A stretch of 64,000 nucleotides of DNA from Massilia sp. WG5 (GTDB taxonomy: Bacteria > Pseudomonadota > Gammaproteobacteria > Burkholderiales > Burkholderiaceae_D): positions 310,001 to 374,000 of the forward strand of contig NZ_CP012640.2 in the NCBI RefSeq assembly GCF_001412595.2, in the 5' to 3' direction. The stretch's first letter is position 1, and each line of letters starts with the position of its first letter. A program made the position numbers and the translations under genes. Below the pieces are notes generated by a model. The model saw nothing but the letters and a program-made list of their open reading frames with translations, searched no databases and was not told where the DNA came from. Positions 44,117 through 56,334 of this stretch are shown here, piece by piece.

Positions 44117-44926
44117 TCACATCCTGGCCGCGCGCCACAGCAGCACCGGCCAGTCGAGCCGCCTGAGCTGCGGCCGGCGCCGGAATACATCGTAGTCGGC
44201 GCGCTCGATCGCCTCCAGGATCCGCAGGCCTCCCTGCACCACCAGGCGCAGCTCCCAGCCGATCCGCCCCGGCAGGCGGGCGGCCAGCGGCGCGCCTTCC
44301 TGCATCAGGGCGCGCGCCCGCTCGACCTCGAAGCGCATCAGGGCGCGCCAGGCCGGCCCGCCGCGCGCCTGCACGATGTCGTCTTCGCTGACCTGGAAGC
44401 GCGCCAGGTCTTCGAGCGGCAGATAGATGCGGCCCTTGCCGATGTCGATGCCGACGTCCTGCCAGAAGTTGATCAGCTGGAGGCTTGAACAGACCGCGTC
44501 CGATTCGCGCAGGCTGGCTTCGTCGGCGGCGCCGTACAGGCCCAGCATCAGGCGTCCGACCGGGTTGGCGGAGCGGCGGCAGTAATCCAGCAGGGACGGG
44601 AAGTCGGCATAACGGGTAGTGAGCACGTCCTGGCGGAAGGCGCTCAGCAGGTCGCGCAGCGGCTGCAGGGGAAGGGCGTGGCGTTCGAGCGCCTCGGCCA
44701 GGCGCGCGAACATCGGCGCGGACGGCGCGTCGCCGCGCGCGATGGCGTCCAGCGCGGCGTCATAGGCGTCCAGCGCGGCCAGGCGCGCGGGCGGCAGGGC
44801 GTCGCCCTCGTCGGCGATGTCGTCGGCGCTGCGCGCGAAGGCGTAGATCGCTTCGACCGCCGGCACCAGGCGGCGCGGCAGCAGGATCGAGGCGACGGGA
44901 AAGTTTTCGTAGTGGTCGACCGACAT
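44117..44926 (-). CDS. hpnC: hydroxysqualene synthase
   Basis: A 269-residue relative of HpnD that converts presqualene diphosphate to hydroxysqualene. Aspartate motifs DDIAD (in FARSADDIADEG) and DVGID (in INFWQDVGIDIGKGRIYLP) are present. Two possible start codons lie close together; I use MSVDHYENFP at 44926. It is first in hpnCDE and divergent from the RND efflux operon, so both promoters lie in the 114-base gap. Confidence 0.93.
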   Translation of the reverse strand: MSVDHYENFPVASILLPRRLVPAVEAIYAFARSADDIADEGDALPPARLAALDAYDAALDAIARGDAPSAPMFARLAEALERHALPLQPLRDLLSAFRQDVLTTRYADFPSLLDYCRRSANPVGRLMLGLYGAADEASLRESDAVCSSLQLINFWQDVGIDIGKGRIYLPLEDLARFQVSEDDIVQARGGPAWRALMRFEVERARALMQEGAPLAARLPGRIGWELRLVVQGGLRILEAIERADYDVFRRRPQLRRLDWPVLLWRAARM

Positions 44927-44947
44927 TGAGAACTGACTCTAACGTCA

Positions 44948-44976
44948 TTTACTGTGTGTATTTGCATGATTATAAT
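44948..44976 (+). promoter_or_regulatory. sigma-70 promoter of the RND efflux operon
   Basis: TTTACT (44948-44953) and a perfect TATAAT (44971-44976) are separated by 17 bases. The start would be near 44983, well before the GTG at 45041. Confidence 0.65.
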
Positions 44977-45040
44977 TGCTAAGCTTTCTATAGAGAATAA
45001 TGCCGCCGACCCCGCGGCTCCGCCCCAAGAGGACACCACC

Positions 45041-46210
45041 GTGCCATCCCCCCGCATTCCGTTCCCGCGCGCCGCCGTATCCGCCGCCCTTGTCCTGGCC
45101 CTGGCCGTGCTGGCCGCCTGCTCGAAGGACGCGCCGCCGCCCGAGGATGTGCGCCCGGTGCGCGCGCTGACCCTGGCGGCCGGCGGCGTCGACGCCAGCG
45201 CGGAATTCTCCGGCGACGTGCGCCCGCGCTACGAATCGCGGCTCGGCTTCCGGGTCGGCGGCAAGATCAGCGCGCGCAAGGTGGACGTCGGCACCAGCGT
45301 CCAGCGCGGCACGCTGCTGATGCAGCTCGATCCGCAGGACCTGCGCCTCGGCCAGGCCCAGGCCCAGGCCAGCCTGCGCGCGGCCCAGACGAATGCCGAC
45401 CTGGCGCGTGCGGAACTGAAGCGCTACCAGGACCTGCGCAGCCAGAACTTCGTCAGCCAGGCCGTGCTCGACCAGAAGATCGCGGCCGCCCGTTCCAGCC
45501 AGTCCAGCGTCGAGGCGGCGCGCGCCCAGCTGCGCGAACAGGCCAACCAGACCGGCTATGCCAGCCTGGTGTCGGATACCGACGGCGTGGTGACCGGCAT
45601 CGACGCCGAGGTCGGCCAGGTGGTGCAGCCCGGCACGCCGGTGGTGCGGGTCGCACGGACCGACGAGAAGGAAGTCGTGATCGGGGTGCCGGAAGACCAG
45701 GTCGACGAACTGCGCCAGCTCAGCGAGGTGAAGGTGCGCCTGTGGGCCGATCCGAACCGCAGCATCCCCGGCAAGATCCGCGAAGTTTCGCCGGTCGCCG
45801 ATCCGGCCACCCGCACCTATACCGTGAAGGTGTCGATCCCGCCCAGCGAGGATGTGCGGCTGGGGATGACGGCCGTGGTCGACCTGGTGCGCCAGTCCGG
45901 CCCCGCCGCTGGCGGCCAGCTGCGCGCGCCGCTGTCGAGCCTGGTGCAGAACAAGGGCAGCAGCGCGGTCTGGGTGATCGACAGCGTGAATGGCGCCCAG
46001 CAGGTGCGCCTGCAGCCGGTCCAGGTGGGCGGCGTGTCCGGCAACGACGTGCTGCTGAGCGGCGGCGTGCGTCCCGGCCAGTCCATCGTCACCGCCGGCG
46101 TGAATCTGCTGAAGAACGGCCAGAAAGTGAAGATCCTGACCGCCGACGTGGCGCGCCGCGGCGATGCCGAGGCCGAAGCGTCCGGCGCCGCCCACGGAGC
46201 CGGCCAATGA
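45041..46210 (+). CDS. RND efflux periplasmic adaptor lipoprotein
   Basis: A 389-residue membrane-fusion protein. A lipoprotein signal ends in LAVLAAC, so it is anchored to the inner membrane. A split lipoyl domain (LGFRVGGKISARKVDVGTSV and DGVVTGIDAEVGQVVQPGTP) encloses a coiled coil (about 95-150), then beta-barrel and membrane-proximal domains. The GTG start is set by AAGAGGA seven bases upstream. Longer in-frame starts fall before the promoter. The stop overlaps the pump start in ATGA. Confidence 0.9.
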   Translation: MPSPRIPFPRAAVSAALVLALAVLAACSKDAPPPEDVRPVRALTLAAGGVDASAEFSGDVRPRYESRLGFRVGGKISARKVDVGTSVQRGTLLMQLDPQDLRLGQAQAQASLRAAQTNADLARAELKRYQDLRSQNFVSQAVLDQKIAAARSSQSSVEAARAQLREQANQTGYASLVSDTDGVVTGIDAEVGQVVQPGTPVVRVARTDEKEVVIGVPEDQVDELRQLSEVKVRLWADPNRSIPGKIREVSPVADPATRTYTVKVSIPPSEDVRLGMTAVVDLVRQSGPAAGGQLRAPLSSLVQNKGSSAVWVIDSVNGAQQVRLQPVQVGGVSGNDVLLSGGVRPGQSIVTAGVNLLKNGQKVKILTADVARRGDAEAEASGAAHGAGQ

Positions 46211-49200
46211 AGGGATTCAACCTGTCGCGCTGGGCGCTGGAAAACATCCCGCTGACCCGCTACCTGATCGCGGTCCTGTTGCTGGCCGGCATCTTCAGCT
46301 ACAACAAGCTGGGCCAGGACGAGGATCCGCCCTTCACCTTCCGCGCGATGGTGATCCAGGCCCGCTGGCCGGGCGCCACCGCGGTGCAGATGGCCCAGCA
46401 GGTCACCGACCCGCTCGAGCGCAAGCTGCAGGAGACGCCCTACGTCGACAAGATCCGCAGCTTCTCCAAGCCCGGCGAGACCACCATCATCCTCGAGCTG
46501 CGCGAATCGACGCCGCCGAAGGACGTGCCGCCGACCTGGTACCAGGTGCGCAAGAAGATCGGCGACATCGCCGGCACGCTGCCCGGCGGCGTGATCGGCC
46601 CCTTCTTCAACGATGAATTCGGCGACACCTACGGCTCGATCTTCGCCCTGGCCGGCGACGGTTTCACCTATGCCGAGATGCGCGACTACGCCGACTTCGT
46701 GCGGCAGCAGCTGCTGAATGTGCCGCTGGTGGCGAAGGTCGAGCAGTTCGGGGTGCAGCAGGAAAAGGTCAACATCCTGTTCTCGCAGCAGAAGTTCGCC
46801 CAGCTGGGCCTGCCCTTCGACGCCATCGTCAACCAGATCGCGACCCAGAACGGGGTCGAATCGGCGGGCGTGCTGGTGACGCCGGGCGAGAACCTGCAGG
46901 TGCGGGTGAGCGGCGCCCTGAAGTCGGTGCAGCAGATCGAAAACCTCAGCCTGCGCGCCGGGAACACCACCTTCCGCCTGGGTGACTTCGCCACCGTGAA
47001 GCGCGCCTACGAGGATCCGCCGCGCGACAAGATGCGCTTCAACGGCAAGGAAGTGATCGGCCTGGGCGTGTCGATGGAAAAGGGCGGCAACATCATCCAG
47101 CTCGGCAAGGGCCTGGAGCAGACCGTGGCGCGCATCCGTTCCCAGCTCCCGGTCGGCATCGAGCTGGAGCGCGTGTCGAACCAGCCGGCCGCGGTCACGG
47201 CGTCGGTGAGCGAATTCATGCACACCCTGGTCGAGGCCGTGGTGATCGTGCTGGCGGTGTCCTTCCTGTCGCTCGGCCTGCACAGCAAGCCGCGCTGGCG
47301 CATCGACGTGCGCCCGGGCCTGGTGGTGGCGCTGACGATCCCGCTGGTGCTGGCGATCACCTTCCTGTGCATGCGGATCCTGGATATTTCCCTGCACAAG
47401 GTCTCGCTGGGCGCGCTGATCATCGCGCTCGGCCTGCTGGTCGACGACGCCATCATCGCCGTCGAGATGATGGTGCGGAAGATGGAGGAGGGCATGTCAC
47501 GCTTCGAGGCCGCCACCTTCGCCTACACCTCGACCGCCTTCCCGATGCTGACCGGGACCCTGATCACGGCGGCCGGCTTCCTGCCGATCGGCCTGGCGAA
47601 ATCGGCGGCCGGGGAATACACCTTCTCGATGTTCTCGGTGAATGCGCTGGCGCTGGTGATTTCCTGGGTGGTGGCGGTGAGCTTCACGCCCTATATCGGT
47701 TTCATCCTGCTGCGCGTGCAGCCGCACCCGGGCGGGGAGCACGGCGGGCACGACGTGTTCGACACGCCGGCCTACCGCCGCTTCCGCCACCTCGTCAGCT
47801 GGTGCGTCGAATGGCGCAAGACCACCATCGCCGTGACGCTGGGCGTGTTCGCGCTGGGCCTGTTCGGCTTCAAGTTCATCGAGAAACAGTTCTTCCCGGA
47901 TTCCAGCCGCCCCGAGCTGATGGTCGAGATGTGGCTGCCCGAAGGGACCAGCTTCGCCGCCAACGAGGCGCTGGTGAAGAAGTTCGAGACCTGGGTGCGG
48001 CGCCAGCCGGAGCTGGACAGCGTCACCAGCTATGTCGGCACCGGCAGCCCGCGCTTCTACCTGCCGCTGGACCAGATCTTCCCGCAGTCGAACGTCTCGC
48101 AGCTGGTGGTGCTGCCGAAGGACACCCGCCTGCGTGAAGCGCTGATGCACAAGATCGAGTCCGTGCTGAAGACCGATTTTCCGGAAGTGCGCGGGCGGGT
48201 GAAGCTGCTGCCGAACGGTCCGCCGGTGCCGTATCCGGTGCAGTTTCAGGTGGCCGGTCCGGACATCGCCGTGGTGCGCGGCGTGGCCGACCAGGTCAAG
48301 GAGATCATGCGCGCGAATCCGAATGCGGTGGGGGTGAACGACAACTGGAACGAATCGGTGAAGGTGCTGCGCCTCGATCTCGACCAGGACAAGCTGCGCG
48401 CGCTGGGCGTGACCAGCCAGGCGGTGCGGCGCACCATTGCCACCGTGCTGTCCGGGACCACGGTCGGCCAGTTCCGCGAAAGTAACCGCCTGATCGACAT
48501 CGTGGTCCGCCAGCCGGTCGAGGAGCGTTCGACCATGTCGGTGCTGGCGAATACGAATATCGCCACGCCCTCGGGCAAGCCGGTGCCGCTGTCGCAGCTG
48601 GCGCGCATCGGCTTCGTCTGGGAGCCCGGCGTGGTCTGGCGCGAAGGGCGCGAGTGGGCGATCATGGTCCAGTCGGACGTGGTCGCCGGCATCCAGGGGC
48701 CGACCGTGTCGGGCCAGGTGGGCGGGAAGCTGGCCGCGCTGCGGGCGAAACTGCCGGCCGGCTACCGCATCACGCTGGAAGGCGCGGCGGCCAACAGTTC
48801 GGAGGCGGAAGCCTCGATCATGGCCAACGTGCCGCTCGTGCTGTTCATCGTGTTCACCCTGCTGATGCTGCAGCTGCACAGCTTTTCCCGCGCCGTGCTG
48901 GTGTTCCTGACCGGGCCGCTGGGCGTGGCCGGGGCGGCGATGGCGCTGCTGCTGCTGGGCCGCCCGATCGGCTTCGTCGCCAACCTCGGCGTGATCGCCC
49001 TGTTCGGCATGATCATCCGGAATTCCGTGATCCTGGTCGACCAGATCGAGAAGGAGATCGCGGAGGGCAGGGAAGCCTGGGATGCGATCGTCGAAAGCGC
49101 GGTGCGGCGCTGCCGGCCGATCCTGCTGACGGCGGCCGCGGCGGCGCTGGCGATGATCCCGCTGTCGCGTTCGGTATTCTGGGGGCCGATGGCGGTGGCC

Positions 49201-49353
49201 ATCATGGGAGGGCTGCTGGTGGCGACCGCTTTGACCCTGTTATTCCTGCCGGCTTTGTATGCGGCCTGGTTCAGGGTGACAAAGCCGGATGGAGCTCATC
49301 CGGTGCGCACCGCTCAAAATTCCCCAATGGTGTCAGAAAATCCAGTAAAATAA
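46207..49353 (+). CDS. RND-family efflux pump, inner-membrane permease
   Basis: A 1048-residue proton-driven exporter of the AcrB/HAE-like class. It has twelve membrane helices in two halves and two large periplasmic loops. The proton-relay aspartate pair is in GLLVDDAIIAVEMM of helix 4. LDISLHKVSLGALIIALG and the second-half IALFGMIIRNSVILVDQI are typical. The N-terminal YNKLGQDEDPPFTFRAMVI resembles the less-studied RND group related to TriC/VexF-type pumps. No outer-membrane channel gene follows, so TolC-type protein from elsewhere is needed. The substrate is unknown. Confidence 0.92.
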   Translation: MKGFNLSRWALENIPLTRYLIAVLLLAGIFSYNKLGQDEDPPFTFRAMVIQARWPGATAVQMAQQVTDPLERKLQETPYVDKIRSFSKPGETTIILELRESTPPKDVPPTWYQVRKKIGDIAGTLPGGVIGPFFNDEFGDTYGSIFALAGDGFTYAEMRDYADFVRQQLLNVPLVAKVEQFGVQQEKVNILFSQQKFAQLGLPFDAIVNQIATQNGVESAGVLVTPGENLQVRVSGALKSVQQIENLSLRAGNTTFRLGDFATVKRAYEDPPRDKMRFNGKEVIGLGVSMEKGGNIIQLGKGLEQTVARIRSQLPVGIELERVSNQPAAVTASVSEFMHTLVEAVVIVLAVSFLSLGLHSKPRWRIDVRPGLVVALTIPLVLAITFLCMRILDISLHKVSLGALIIALGLLVDDAIIAVEMMVRKMEEGMSRFEAATFAYTSTAFPMLTGTLITAAGFLPIGLAKSAAGEYTFSMFSVNALALVISWVVAVSFTPYIGFILLRVQPHPGGEHGGHDVFDTPAYRRFRHLVSWCVEWRKTTIAVTLGVFALGLFGFKFIEKQFFPDSSRPELMVEMWLPEGTSFAANEALVKKFETWVRRQPELDSVTSYVGTGSPRFYLPLDQIFPQSNVSQLVVLPKDTRLREALMHKIESVLKTDFPEVRGRVKLLPNGPPVPYPVQFQVAGPDIAVVRGVADQVKEIMRANPNAVGVNDNWNESVKVLRLDLDQDKLRALGVTSQAVRRTIATVLSGTTVGQFRESNRLIDIVVRQPVEERSTMSVLANTNIATPSGKPVPLSQLARIGFVWEPGVVWREGREWAIMVQSDVVAGIQGPTVSGQVGGKLAALRAKLPAGYRITLEGAAANSSEAEASIMANVPLVLFIVFTLLMLQLHSFSRAVLVFLTGPLGVAGAAMALLLLGRPIGFVANLGVIALFGMIIRNSVILVDQIEKEIAEGREAWDAIVESAVRRCRPILLTAAAAALAMIPLSRSVFWGPMAVAIMGGLLVATALTLLFLPALYAAWFRVTKPDGAHPVRTAQNSPMVSENPVK

Positions 49354-49387
49354 CTGGTTGAAGTTGTAGCCCCTAAACAACGGAGTG

Positions 49388-49426
49388 CAGGGCGACCGGA
49401 TCTACCGACGGGCGCCCTTTGTTTTT
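49388..49426 (+). terminator. probable terminator of the RND operon
   Basis: AGGGCG (49389-49394) pairs with CGCCCT (49413-49418) with CCG/CCG-rich sequence in the loop, and TTGTTTTT follows. It ends 22 bases before tRNA-Leu. Confidence 0.55.
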
Positions 49427-49447
49427 GCGGCAAGAATGCAATCCTGC

Positions 49448-49534
49448 GCGAGGATGGCGAAATTGGTAGACGCACCAGGTTTAGGTCCTGACGCCAGCAA
49501 TGGTGTGGGGGTTCGAGTCCCCCTCCTCGCACCA
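49448..49534 (+). tRNA. tRNA-Leu (UAG)
   Basis: An 87-base cloverleaf. The acceptor arms GCGAGGA and TCCTCGC pair, the anticodon loop is TTTAGGT with anticodon TAG, a long variable arm is present, the T loop is GGTTCGAGTCC, and the CCA end is encoded. It reads CUN leucine codons. It lies 31 bases before tig and may share a transcript with it. Confidence 0.96.
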
Positions 49535-49565
49535 CGAATAATTATTTTTTTGGACGATTTTTACA

Positions 49566-50906
49566 ATGGCAACTGCAGTCGAAAACCTGGGTAAACTCGA
49601 GCGTCGCTTGACTCTCTCTTTTCCGCTGAGCGACGTTCGTACGGAAGTTGAAAAGCGCCTCAAGAAGCAGGCCAAGACCGCTCGCGCACCGGGCTTCCGT
49701 CCCGGCAAGGTTCCGCTGAAGATGGTTGCCGCTCAGTACGGCTATCAGATCGAATCCGACGTGCTGAACGATAAGGTTGGCCAGGCATTCAGCCAGGCTG
49801 CCGAAGAAAACCAGCTGCGCGTTGCCGGCATGCCGAAAATCGAGCCGAAGGAAGAAGCCGCGGAAGGCATGCTGGCCTTCGACGCGACCTTCGAAGTCTA
49901 TCCGGAAGTGAGCCTGCCGGACCTGTCGGGCGTGGAAGTCGAGACCGTCAAGGCCGACGTCTCGGACGCCGAGATCGACAAGACCATCGACATCCTGCGC
50001 AAGCAGCGCGTGCACTACCACACCAAGGGCGAAGCCGGTGAGCATGGCGACGGCGGCGAGCCGGTCGCAGCCAACGGCGACCGCGTGACCGTCGACTTCG
50101 TCGGCGTCATCGACGGCGTCGAGTTCGCCGGCGGCAAGGCCGACAACTATGCATTCGTGCTGGGCGAAGGCCGCATGCTGCCGGAATTCGAAGCCGCCAC
50201 CGTCGGCCTGAAAGTAGGCGAGTCGAAGACCTTCCCGCTGGCCTTCCCGGAAGACTACCATGGCAAGGACGTGGCCGGTAAAACCGCCGAGTTCACCATC
50301 ACCCTGAAGAACCTGGAGTGGGCGCACCTGCCGGAAATCGACGGCGAGTTCGCCAAGTCGCTGGGCATCGAAGACGGCAGCGTCGAGAAGATGCGCGAAG
50401 ACATCAAGGTCAACCTGGAGCGTGAAGTCAACGCCCGCATCAAGGCCCGCAACAAGGAAGCCGTGATGGACGCCCTGGTGAAGAGCACCGAGATGGACGT
50501 GCCGAAGGTCATGATCGAGCAGGATTCGCAGCGCCTGGCCGAGCAGACCCGCCAGGACATGGCCCAGCGCGGCATGGACGTGAAGAGCCTGCCGTTCCCG
50601 GCCGACCTGTTCGCCACCAAGGCCGAGCGCCGCGTGCGCCTGGGCCTGATCCTGTCGCAGCTGGTGCAGGACAACAACCTGCAGGCAACCCAGGAGCAGG
50701 TGAAGTCGCAGATCGAAGACTTCGCACAAAGCTACGAAGACCCGAAAGAAGTCCTGAAGTACTACTATAGCGATCGTCGTCGCCTGGGCGAGATCGAAGC
50801 TCTTGTATTGGAAGAAAACGTCGTCAACTATGTGCTTGGCAAGGCGAAAGTGACGACCAAGGACGTCGCCTTCGACGAACTGATGGGCAGCGCGCCGCAA
50901 GCCTGA
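49566..50906 (+). CDS. tig: trigger factor
   Basis: A 446-residue ribosome-bound chaperone and prolyl isomerase. The ribosome-docking motif [10 protein letters not shown] lies near residue 45. The FKBP-type domain spans about 160-250 ([19 protein letters not shown] and [12 protein letters not shown]), and the C-terminal helical arms complete it. It heads the conserved tig-clpP-clpX-lon cluster. Confidence 0.97.
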   Translation: MATAVENLGKLERRLTLSFPLSDVRTEVEKRLKKQAKTARAPGFRPGKVPLKMVAAQYGYQIESDVLNDKVGQAFSQAAEENQLRVAGMPKIEPKEEAAEGMLAFDATFEVYPEVSLPDLSGVEVETVKADVSDAEIDKTIDILRKQRVHYHTKGEAGEHGDGGEPVAANGDRVTVDFVGVIDGVEFAGGKADNYAFVLGEGRMLPEFEAATVGLKVGESKTFPLAFPEDYHGKDVAGKTAEFTITLKNLEWAHLPEIDGEFAKSLGIEDGSVEKMREDIKVNLEREVNARIKARNKEAVMDALVKSTEMDVPKVMIEQDSQRLAEQTRQDMAQRGMDVKSLPFPADLFATKAERRVRLGLILSQLVQDNNLQATQEQVKSQIEDFAQSYEDPKEVLKYYYSDRRRLGEIEALVLEENVVNYVLGKAKVTTKDVAFDELMGSAPQA

Positions 50907-50937
50907 GCTTCGGTGTAAGCTTGAGGCGACGAGCCTT

Positions 50938-50966
50938 GCCAACCGGCGCCGCGTGCGCCGGTTGGC
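50938..50966 (+). terminator. strong hairpin between tig and clpP
   Basis: GCCAACCGGCGC and GCGCCGGTTGGC are perfect twelve-base arms with a five-base loop. A run of six Ts comes only 15 bases later, so it may attenuate or process the transcript rather than end it. Confidence 0.55.
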
Positions 50967-51001
50967 GTCTCTGAACATCTTTTTTAAGGAAAGTGACAGG
51001 T

Positions 51002-51619
51002 ATGAATCGTAATCCTGCGTTGGATACCCAAGCCCTCGGCCTGGTGCCGATGGTGATCGAGCAGAGTGGCCGCGGCGAGCGCGCCTACGACATCTACTCG
51101 CGCCTGCTGAAAGAGCGCGTGATCTTCCTGGTCGGTCCTGTCAACGACCAGATGGCCAACCTCATCGTGGCCCAGCTGCTGTTCCTGGAAAGCGAAAATC
51201 CGGACAAGGATATTTCGCTCTACATCAACTCGCCGGGTGGTTCGGTGTCGGCCGGCCTGGCCATCTTCGACACGATGAACTTCATCAAGCCTGACGTGTC
51301 GACCCTGTGCACGGGCCTGGCTGCCTCGATGGGCGCCTTCCTGCTGGCGGCCGGCGCCAAGGGCAAGCGCTTCTCGCTGCCGAACTCGCGCGTCATGATC
51401 CACCAGCCGTCCGGCGGTTCGCAGGGCATGGCGTCGGACATCGAGATCCAGGCCAAGGAAATCCTGTACCTGCGCGAACGCCTGGCGCGCATCATGGCCG
51501 ACAACACCGGCCAGACGATCGAACAGATCCACAAGGACACCGACCGCGACCGTTTCATGTCGAGCGAGGAAGCCGTGGAATATGGTCTGATTGACAGGGT
51601 CCTGACCAACCGCGCCTAA
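51002..51619 (+). CDS. clpP: ATP-dependent Clp protease proteolytic subunit
   Basis: A 205-residue serine protease that forms the tetradecameric barrel used by ClpX and ClpA. The triad is visible: Ser in [13 protein letters not shown], His in [10 protein letters not shown] and Asp in [13 protein letters not shown]. The start [16 protein letters not shown] has AAGGA upstream; a GTG nine bases earlier is in frame. It lies upstream of clpX, as in most proteobacteria. Confidence 0.97.
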   Translation: MNRNPALDTQALGLVPMVIEQSGRGERAYDIYSRLLKERVIFLVGPVNDQMANLIVAQLLFLESENPDKDISLYINSPGGSVSAGLAIFDTMNFIKPDVSTLCTGLAASMGAFLLAAGAKGKRFSLPNSRVMIHQPSGGSQGMASDIEIQAKEILYLRERLARIMADNTGQTIEQIHKDTDRDRFMSSEEAVEYGLIDRVLTNRA

Positions 51620-51658
51620 TCGGCACACTGAGCACTATATAGGCAGTGTTGCTGAAAG

Positions 51659-51697
51659 ACGCCCGAGCGCAACAGCGGATCGGGCGTTCTTTTTTTA
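51659..51697 (+). terminator. intrinsic terminator of clpP
   Basis: ACGCCCGA (51659-51666) pairs with TCGGGCGT (51680-51687), followed by TCTTTTTTTATTT. Confidence 0.8.
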
Positions 51698-51724
51698 TTT
51701 CGGGTAGCATGGAGACGTACGCAC

Positions 51725-51753
51725 TTGTTGCGCCCCCGTATTAGCGTTATATT
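51725..51753 (+). promoter_or_regulatory. sigma-70 promoter of clpX
   Basis: TTGTTG (51725-51730) and TATATT (51748-51753) are separated by 17 bases. The expected start is about 20 bases before the clpX ATG. With the clpP terminator just upstream, clpX seems to be transcribed on its own. Confidence 0.6.
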
Positions 51754-51780
51754 CGTAGCAATTCAACAGAAACTTGCCCC

Positions 51781-53049
51781 ATGTCTGACAAAAAATCCTC
51801 TAGCGGCGAAAAACTCCTGTACTGCTCCTTCTGCGGCAAGAGCCAGCACGAGGTGAAGAAGCTCATCGCAGGGCCTTCGGTCTTCATCTGCGACGAGTGC
51901 ATCGACCTGTGCAACGACATCATCCGCGACGAGACCTCGAACGTGGAGTCGGTAGCGGGCGCCAAGTCCGACCTGCCGACGCCGCACGAGATCGCCGAAC
52001 TGCTCGATCAATACGTGATCGGCCAGCAGACGGCCAAGCGCATCCTGTCGGTTGCGGTCTACAACCACTACAAGCGCCTCAAGCACCTGGGCAAGAAGGA
52101 CGATATCGAGCTGTCCAAGAGCAATATCCTGCTCGTGGGCCCGACCGGTTCCGGTAAAACCCTGCTGGCGCAAACCCTGGCGCGCATGCTGAACGTGCCT
52201 TTCGTCATCGCCGACGCCACCACGCTGACCGAAGCGGGCTATGTGGGCGAAGACGTCGAGAACATCATCCAGAAGCTGCTGCAGAGCTGCAATTACGAAG
52301 TCGAGAAGGCCCAGCGCGGCATCGTCTACATCGACGAGATCGACAAGATTTCGCGCAAGTCCGACAATCCGTCGATCACCCGCGACGTTTCCGGCGAGGG
52401 CGTGCAGCAAGCCCTGCTGAAACTGATCGAAGGCACGATGGCATCGGTGCCGCCGCAGGGCGGGCGCAAGCATCCGAACCAGGACTTCGTCCAGATCGAC
52501 ACGACCAACATCCTGTTCATCTGCGGCGGCGCGTTCGACGGCCTCGACAAGATCATTTCGAACCGTTCGGAAAAGAGCGGCATCGGTTTTGGCGCCAGCG
52601 TCAAGAGCCAGACCCAGCGTTCGCTGTCCGACGTGCTGATGGAAGCCGAGCCGGAAGACCTGATCAAGTTCGGCCTGATCCCGGAATTGGTCGGCCGCCT
52701 GCCGGTCGTCGCCACCCTGGCCGAATTGACCGAAGACGCCCTGATCCAGATCCTGGTCGAGCCGAAGAACGCACTGATCAAGCAATACTCGAAACTGCTG
52801 GACATGGAAGGCGCCGAACTCGAAATCCGCCCGGCGGCCCTGCACGCGATTGCCAAGAAGGCACTGGCGCGCAAGACCGGCGCCCGCGGCCTGCGTTCGA
52901 TCCTGGAACATGCCCTGCTGGATGTGATGTATGAACTGCCAAGCCAGCAAAATGTCGTGAAAGTCGTGATCGATGAAAATACGATTACGAACGGCGCGAA
53001 ACCTTTGCTGATTTATAGCGAATCGCCGAAAGCGGCCGGGGAAAATTAA
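51781..53049 (+). CDS. clpX: Clp protease ATP-binding subunit ClpX
   Basis: A 422-residue AAA+ unfoldase. The N-terminal C4 zinc finger (CSFCGKS and CDECIDLC, residues about 15-40) binds substrates and adaptors. Walker A is GPTGSGKT (near 120) and Walker B is VYIDEIDKI, with sensor 2 near [14 protein letters not shown]. It feeds proteins to ClpP. Confidence 0.97.
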   Translation: MSDKKSSSGEKLLYCSFCGKSQHEVKKLIAGPSVFICDECIDLCNDIIRDETSNVESVAGAKSDLPTPHEIAELLDQYVIGQQTAKRILSVAVYNHYKRLKHLGKKDDIELSKSNILLVGPTGSGKTLLAQTLARMLNVPFVIADATTLTEAGYVGEDVENIIQKLLQSCNYEVEKAQRGIVYIDEIDKISRKSDNPSITRDVSGEGVQQALLKLIEGTMASVPPQGGRKHPNQDFVQIDTTNILFICGGAFDGLDKIISNRSEKSGIGFGASVKSQTQRSLSDVLMEAEPEDLIKFGLIPELVGRLPVVATLAELTEDALIQILVEPKNALIKQYSKLLDMEGAELEIRPAALHAIAKKALARKTGARGLRSILEHALLDVMYELPSQQNVVKVVIDENTITNGAKPLLIYSESPKAAGEN

Positions 53050-53079
53050 AATTTCCTCGCGCACACACAACAAAAGGTC

Positions 53080-53107
53080 TTGAAACGCTGATTCTTGGCG
53101 GTACAAT
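53080..53107 (+). promoter_or_regulatory. sigma-70-like promoter in the clpX-lon gap
   Basis: TTGAAA (53080-53085) and TACAAT (53102-53107) are separated by 16 bases. The -35 region CTTGAAA also resembles a heat-shock (sigma-32) -35 box, though no matching CCCCAT box follows. Confidence 0.5.
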
Positions 53108-53112
53108 CAATC

Positions 53113-53177
53113 TCAACAAAAGACCTGGGCTTCAATCGAAAAGCCACTCGTGACCCTCGTCGCGCAGTGGCTTTTTT
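53113..53177 (+). ncRNA. candidate small RNA between clpX and lon
   Basis: A transcript from the promoter at 53080-53107 would begin near 53114 and end about 64 bases later at a terminator (stem 53139-53148 with 53166-53175). There is no ORF of note inside. It could be a small RNA, or the leader and attenuator of lon. Confidence 0.4.
53139..53177 (+). terminator. intrinsic terminator in the clpX-lon gap
   Basis: AAAAGCCACT pairs with AGTGGCTTTT across a 17-base loop, followed by further Ts. It ends transcripts from clpX and from the promoter just upstream. Confidence 0.75.
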
Positions 53178-53308
53178 ATTTGAAAACGGGCTTTTGTCAG
53201 AACGGCTAAGTTGGAATAACTGTTGCGATAGAAAATTATTTTTCGGCCGCTCTTGTGATTCGACGGTGGACTCCCAACATCGTCAACACGCTTTTTATAA
53301 GGTATGCC

Positions 53309-55720
<2,412 letters not shown>

Positions 55721-55747
55721 TCGCCGCTCACTCCTGACGAAGGCTGA

Positions 55748-55776
55748 AACGGGCGCTCTGCGGAGCGCCCGTTTTT
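55748..55776 (+). terminator. intrinsic terminator of lon
   Basis: ACGGGCGCTC and GAGCGCCCGT form a perfect ten-pair stem with a four-base loop and end in a T run. Confidence 0.88.
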
Positions 55777-55830
55777 ACGTCCACGCATCCGAGTGAAGGC
55801 TCTAATGTTGCCGCTCGGCAGCAGCGTTGC

Positions 55831-55860
55831 TTGACACAAAGCATTCCACCCTTGTTTAAT
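55831..55860 (+). promoter_or_regulatory. sigma-70 promoter of hupB
   Basis: A perfect TTGACA (55831-55836) and TTTAAT (55855-55860) are separated by 18 bases, about 45 bases before the hupB start. Confidence 0.65.
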
Positions 55861-55904
55861 ACGCGCTTGCGGTTTTTTGCCGAATGTCTAACGAGGGAAA
55901 AGAA

Positions 55905-56177
55905 GTGAACAAAACTGAACTGATCGAAGAAATCGCGAAGTCCGCGGACCTGACCAAAGCCTCTGCGGCACGCGCCCTCGACGCCATGATCACCGCTGTG
56001 ACCGACACCCTGAAGAAGAACGATAGCGTGACCCTGGTCGGCTTCGGCACCTTCACCGTCGGCGAACGCGCTGCCCGTACCGGCCGCGATCCGCGCACCA
56101 AGGAAGCCATCAAGATCAAGGCCGCCAAGGTCCCGAAATTTAAGGCTGGTAAAGCCCTGAAAGATGCAGTAAACTAA
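55905..56177 (+). CDS. hupB: DNA-binding protein HU
   Basis: A 90-residue histone-like nucleoid protein. [20 protein letters not shown] begins the dimer helices, [20 protein letters not shown] is the DNA-binding arm, and [15 protein letters not shown] closes it. The GTG at 55905 is chosen because it gives the exact family length and has GAGG eight bases upstream; an ATG 21 bases earlier would add seven unusual residues. Its place after lon is conserved. Confidence 0.96.
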   Translation: MNKTELIEEIAKSADLTKASAARALDAMITAVTDTLKKNDSVTLVGFGTFTVGERAARTGRDPRTKEAIKIKAAKVPKFKAGKALKDAVN

Positions 56178-56222
56178 TGCCTTCTTTGCGCTAGCGCAGA
56201 GAAAAGTGTCGCCTTATTGCGT

Positions 56223-56299
56223 GGAGCGGTAGTTCAGTTGGTTAGAATACCGGCCTGTCACGCCGGGGGTCGCGGGTTCGAGCCCCGTCCGCTCCGCCA
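56223..56299 (+). tRNA. tRNA-Asp (GUC), copy 1
   Basis: A 77-base cloverleaf with acceptor GGAGCGG/CCGCTCC, discriminator G, encoded CCA and anticodon loop CTGTCAC (anticodon GTC). Confidence 0.97.
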
Positions 56300-56334
56300 C
56301 TCGATAAGGCAACGCGACATGCAGCACAGATTCT

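Noticed and set aside
49448..49534. tRNA-Leu as an integration (att) site
   Set aside because: No integrase, direct repeat of the tRNA end, or foreign-looking block is found next to it; the neighbours are core genes.
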